64,000 nucleotides of DNA, from contig NZ_JBQDYF010000016.1 in assembly GCF_052044135.1 (NCBI RefSeq), positions 5,999 to 69,998 on the forward strand. Reading direction: 5' to 3'. The position numbers and the translations under genes were made by a program. The notes beneath the pieces are model-generated. The model ran no database searches and was not told the DNA's origin. It saw nothing but the letters and a program-made list of their open reading frames with translations. Of this stretch, positions 62,332 to 64,000 are shown piece after piece; positions within the stretch are counted from its first letter, which is position 1; each line of letters opens with the position of its first letter. The stretch is from Salinisphaera sp052044135 (lineage in GTDB: Bacteria > Pseudomonadota > Gammaproteobacteria > Nevskiales > Salinisphaeraceae).

Positions 62332-62721
62332 GCGCAAAAAACCGGATGCGACGGTGTAAACCAAACCAGACGCCCTGTCCACGGCCGGCAGCGGGCTGAA
62401 AGGGGCCGACTGACGGTCTCTGTTCAGATGCCGCACTCGCGCGCCTGGGCACGTTTGAGCCACAGCACCACCGTCAGCAACGCGACTTGCCAAAGCGCGA
62501 GTGCGGTCACGACGAACTCAAGCACGGGATCGCGGACCAGAAAGATAAAAAGCGCGGCCATGAGCACGCCAATGCCCCATTGAAGACGAAGGAACCCCGT
62601 GGCGGCATACCGAGCCTACAGGCGACACGATTTTCGCCAAGTGAACGGGCGCCCGCCATGTCGCTTTTAGCCGACCTTAAGGGCGAACTGAGATTGCGCG
62701 GATATTGAGCGCGCGGGCAAT
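62332..62721. other. intergenic region with one possible small membrane ORF
   Basis: 390 bp between the kinase gene and higA. No regulatory hairpin found. The minus strand keeps coding-like sequence from about 62600 to 62424 (separate entry). Confidence 0.45.
62424..62561 (-). CDS. possible small membrane protein or remnant
   Basis: 45 aa from the ATG at 62561: MAALFIFLVRDPVLEFVV, then ALALWQVALLTVVLWLKRAQ, two hydrophobic helices, ending ARECGI. Reading further upstream in frame gives plausible protein (RYAATGFLRLQWGIGVL) before a TAG at about 62610. So it is either an intact small protein with a non-ATG start or the 3' end of a broken gene. I know no homologue. Confidence 0.4.
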   Translation of the reverse strand: MAALFIFLVRDPVLEFVVTALALWQVALLTVVLWLKRAQARECGI

Positions 62722-63009
62722 TTACGCCGCGCCCTGCAAGGGTCGTACCGTGGGCTGGCGCCGCTGGCTAGCCTGAGCCAACTCATAATTCGCCTGCAGC
62801 GTCATCCAGAAACGGGCGGTGCTGACGCCCGCCATTTCCAGCCGGACCGCCAGATCCGGGCTGATGCCGGCCCGTCCATTGATAACCCGGGACAGCGTTG
62901 TACGCGACATACCAAGCCGCTCGGCGGCATCGGTGACTTCGATCCCGAGCTCGGCCAGCACGTCCTCGCGTAGGATCTCGCCCGGATGGGGAGAGTTATG
63001 CATCATCAT
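62722..63009 (-). CDS. higA: HigA-type antitoxin
   Basis: 95 aa. Xre helix-turn-helix VTDAAERLGMSRTTLSRVING after the family start HNSPHPGEILREDVL; RLEMAGVSTARFWMTLQANYEL is the conserved end. Start at ATG 63009 with GAGG 8 nt upstream (two more ATGs follow directly). Downstream partner of higB; represses the pair's promoter by family rule. Confidence 0.93.
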   Translation of the reverse strand: MMMHNSPHPGEILREDVLAELGIEVTDAAERLGMSRTTLSRVINGRAGISPDLAVRLEMAGVSTARFWMTLQANYELAQASQRRQPTVRPLQGAA

Positions 63010-63023
63010 GGCTGCGACCTCGC

Positions 63024-63302
63024 TTAATGATAGTCCTGATAATCGACCAGCTCGACATCCGGACCGATAAACCGGAATGTGACAAGCCAGTTGCCATTGG
63101 CCCAGATCGACCAATAATCCTTCAGCCGCCCTTTGAGGGGATGCAGCCTATAGCCAGGCTGATTCAGTTCGGCCGGCGTGGCAGCGGCATCAAGGGCCGC
63201 TAGTATGCGGCGAAGCTTGGGCGCCTGCGCCGCCTGAACGCCACGGGTCGAGCCGGTCCGGTAGAGGGCTTCCAGCCCCTTGTGACGGAACCCGATGATC
63301 AT
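63024..63302 (-). CDS. higB: HigB-type mRNA interferase toxin
   Basis: 92 aa. MIIGFRHKGLEALYRTGSTR, APKLRRILAALDAA, RLHPLKGRLKDYWSIWANGNW and FRFIGPDVELVDYQDYH are the HigB/RelE core. Cuts mRNA on the ribosome. Toxin precedes antitoxin, the usual higBA order. Start ATG 63302; an ATG 17 codons earlier is not supported. Confidence 0.93.
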   Translation of the reverse strand: MIIGFRHKGLEALYRTGSTRGVQAAQAPKLRRILAALDAAATPAELNQPGYRLHPLKGRLKDYWSIWANGNWLVTFRFIGPDVELVDYQDYH

Positions 63303-63395
63303 GGCCAGAGTGTCGCGCGACGCGATACACGGCACAACGCTCAACGCGCCCACCTCCGCTTCTCGACGGCCGAATTACGACCTCGTGTACTTATA

Positions 63396-63408
63396 ACGAC
63401 GAAGTCGT
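63396..63408. promoter_or_regulatory. possible operator of the Xre/MbcA gene
   Basis: ACGAC-GAA-GTCGT inverted repeat directly after a -10-like TATAAC, 16 bp before the antitoxin ATG. Position suits autoregulation. Short arms, so tentative. Confidence 0.45.
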
Positions 63409-63424
63409 CAACATGAGGTGCGGG

Positions 63425-63886
63425 ATGATGAGTGACGTTACGCAGGAACGGCGTCGATACGAGCGGATCATCGCCTTCCTGGGCGGCCCGCGCGTGGTCA
63501 ACGTGCCGGCTATCGATAGTCCGAAAGCTCTGGTGAGCTTGCTGCGCCGAGGACTGCCGGTGGATAGCGCCGTCTTTGCCCGCGATCACCTGGGTCTGAC
63601 GCCTGTCGTATTCGACCGCGTGCTGCCCCGCACGACGATCGCGTCGGCGCAGAAAAGCGTGTCGAGAACACTGTCCAAGGCGGTGTCCGAGAATCTGTTT
63701 CGGCTGTCGCGCCTGACGGCCATCGCCGAGGAGGCGTTCGCGGACCGGGAGCGCGCTCACCGCTGGCTCACCGAGCCAAACCCCGTGTTCGATAACGAAG
63801 CGCCCGCTGAGCTCGCCGACACGGAAGCCGGGGCCGAGTGGGTCGAAAGCGTGCTGATGCGCATGATGTATGGCATAGACGCCTAA
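63425..63886 (+). CDS. Xre/MbcA/ParS-type antitoxin (DUF2384)
   Basis: 153 aa. Helical N-domain, then LGLTPVVFDRVLPRTTIASAQKSVSRTLSKAVSENLFRL, of which the key part is LPRTT and LSKAVSENLFRLSRL, then the toxin-binding MbcA/ParS part EEAFADRERAHRWLTEPN. ATG 63425 has GAGG 6 nt upstream; the ATG at 63413 precedes that site. Antitoxins of this type pair with RES-domain NAD-degrading toxins, and a RES-like frame follows with a 1-bp overlap. Confidence 0.9.
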   Translation: MMSDVTQERRRYERIIAFLGGPRVVNVPAIDSPKALVSLLRRGLPVDSAVFARDHLGLTPVVFDRVLPRTTIASAQKSVSRTLSKAVSENLFRLSRLTAIAEEAFADRERAHRWLTEPNPVFDNEAPAELADTEAGAEWVESVLMRMMYGIDA

Positions 63887-63996
63887 TGCGGGCGCTGCCT
63901 GACGGCTATCGATACGTTTATCGTGTCGCGGCACGCCAATATGCGGTAAGCGATCCACAAACCCCATCATTCACAGGCGGCCAGGTTCATGGCTAA
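63886..63996 (+). pseudogene. RES-like toxin frame, stops after 36 codons
   Basis: Begins ATG overlapping the antitoxin TAA (TAATG). The 36 residues MRALPDGYRYVYRVAARQ... YAVSDPQTPSFTGGQVHG look like the start of a RES domain (Tyr-Arg near the start, then a Gly-rich loop). They end in TAA where RES toxins usually continue GGRWN. So the toxin appears to be cut by a nonsense or frameshift mutation, or the true frame resumes beyond the window edge (4 bp later). Confidence 0.45.
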
Positions 63997-64000
63997 ATCC

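Overview
The window reads as chromosomal DNA of a GC-rich gammaproteobacterium. Gene density, ATGA-type coupling, the Fur, Trm112, GpmA, PrlC, SufE, ZapG and YidD set, and the betaine and metal genes fit a halotolerant lineage such as Salinisphaera. That genus-level guess is an inference from gene content only. I saw no rRNA, convincing tRNA, CRISPR array, integrase or complete insertion sequence.

Region by region. 0-8.5 kb is metal homeostasis: a NicO-type Ni/Co exporter (cut by the window start) coupled to a membrane-anchored protein, both with EF-hand loops; znuA-znuC-znuB; a ZnuD-like TonB receptor; and a TetR regulator. Two near-identical Zur boxes sit in front of znuA and znuD, so ABC importer and outer-membrane receptor form one zinc-starvation regulon. 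8.5-16.3 kb holds an SMR heterodimer, Trm112, a two-domain PTPS/QueD-like protein, a dihydroorotase, Fur, ATP sulfurylase, lactate dehydrogenase and small genes. 16.3-17.7 kb is a zinc efflux unit (ArsR sensor plus CDF exporter), the counterpart of the importer. 17.7-22.3 kb carries gltX, a LysM amidase, and a MarR/siderophore-reductase operon with two clear operators.

22.3-31.1 kb is a defence island: a three-gene operon mod - AlbA/Schlafen ATPase - res (type III restriction-like) on the minus strand, next to a divergent RHH/RelE toxin-antitoxin pair. 31.1-49.4 kb is mostly housekeeping: metE/metR, zinc-free L31, an IleRS2-type isoleucyl-tRNA synthetase with an unusual GXHH signature, yidD, sufE, zapG, gpmA, gor, prlC, xthA and several lipoproteins. 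49.4-62.4 kb holds a Gfo/Idh oxidoreductase, an EAL-CBS-GGDEF protein, a CHAD protein, a CueO-like copper oxidase, gamma-butyrobetaine hydroxylase with a divergent LysR regulator, an EmrE-like SMR, and a PepSY - DUF347 - response regulator - histidine kinase cluster. The last 1.3 kb has higBA and an Xre/MbcA-type antitoxin followed by a RES-like toxin frame that stops after 36 codons.

Most notable points: the mod-AlbA-res operon with an in-frame 21-bp repeat array, the GXHH IleRS2, the paired Zur boxes, the EF-hand/NicO pair, and a short repeat (TAGGGCCTGTTGCCGTTTCA-like) found at four intergenic places.
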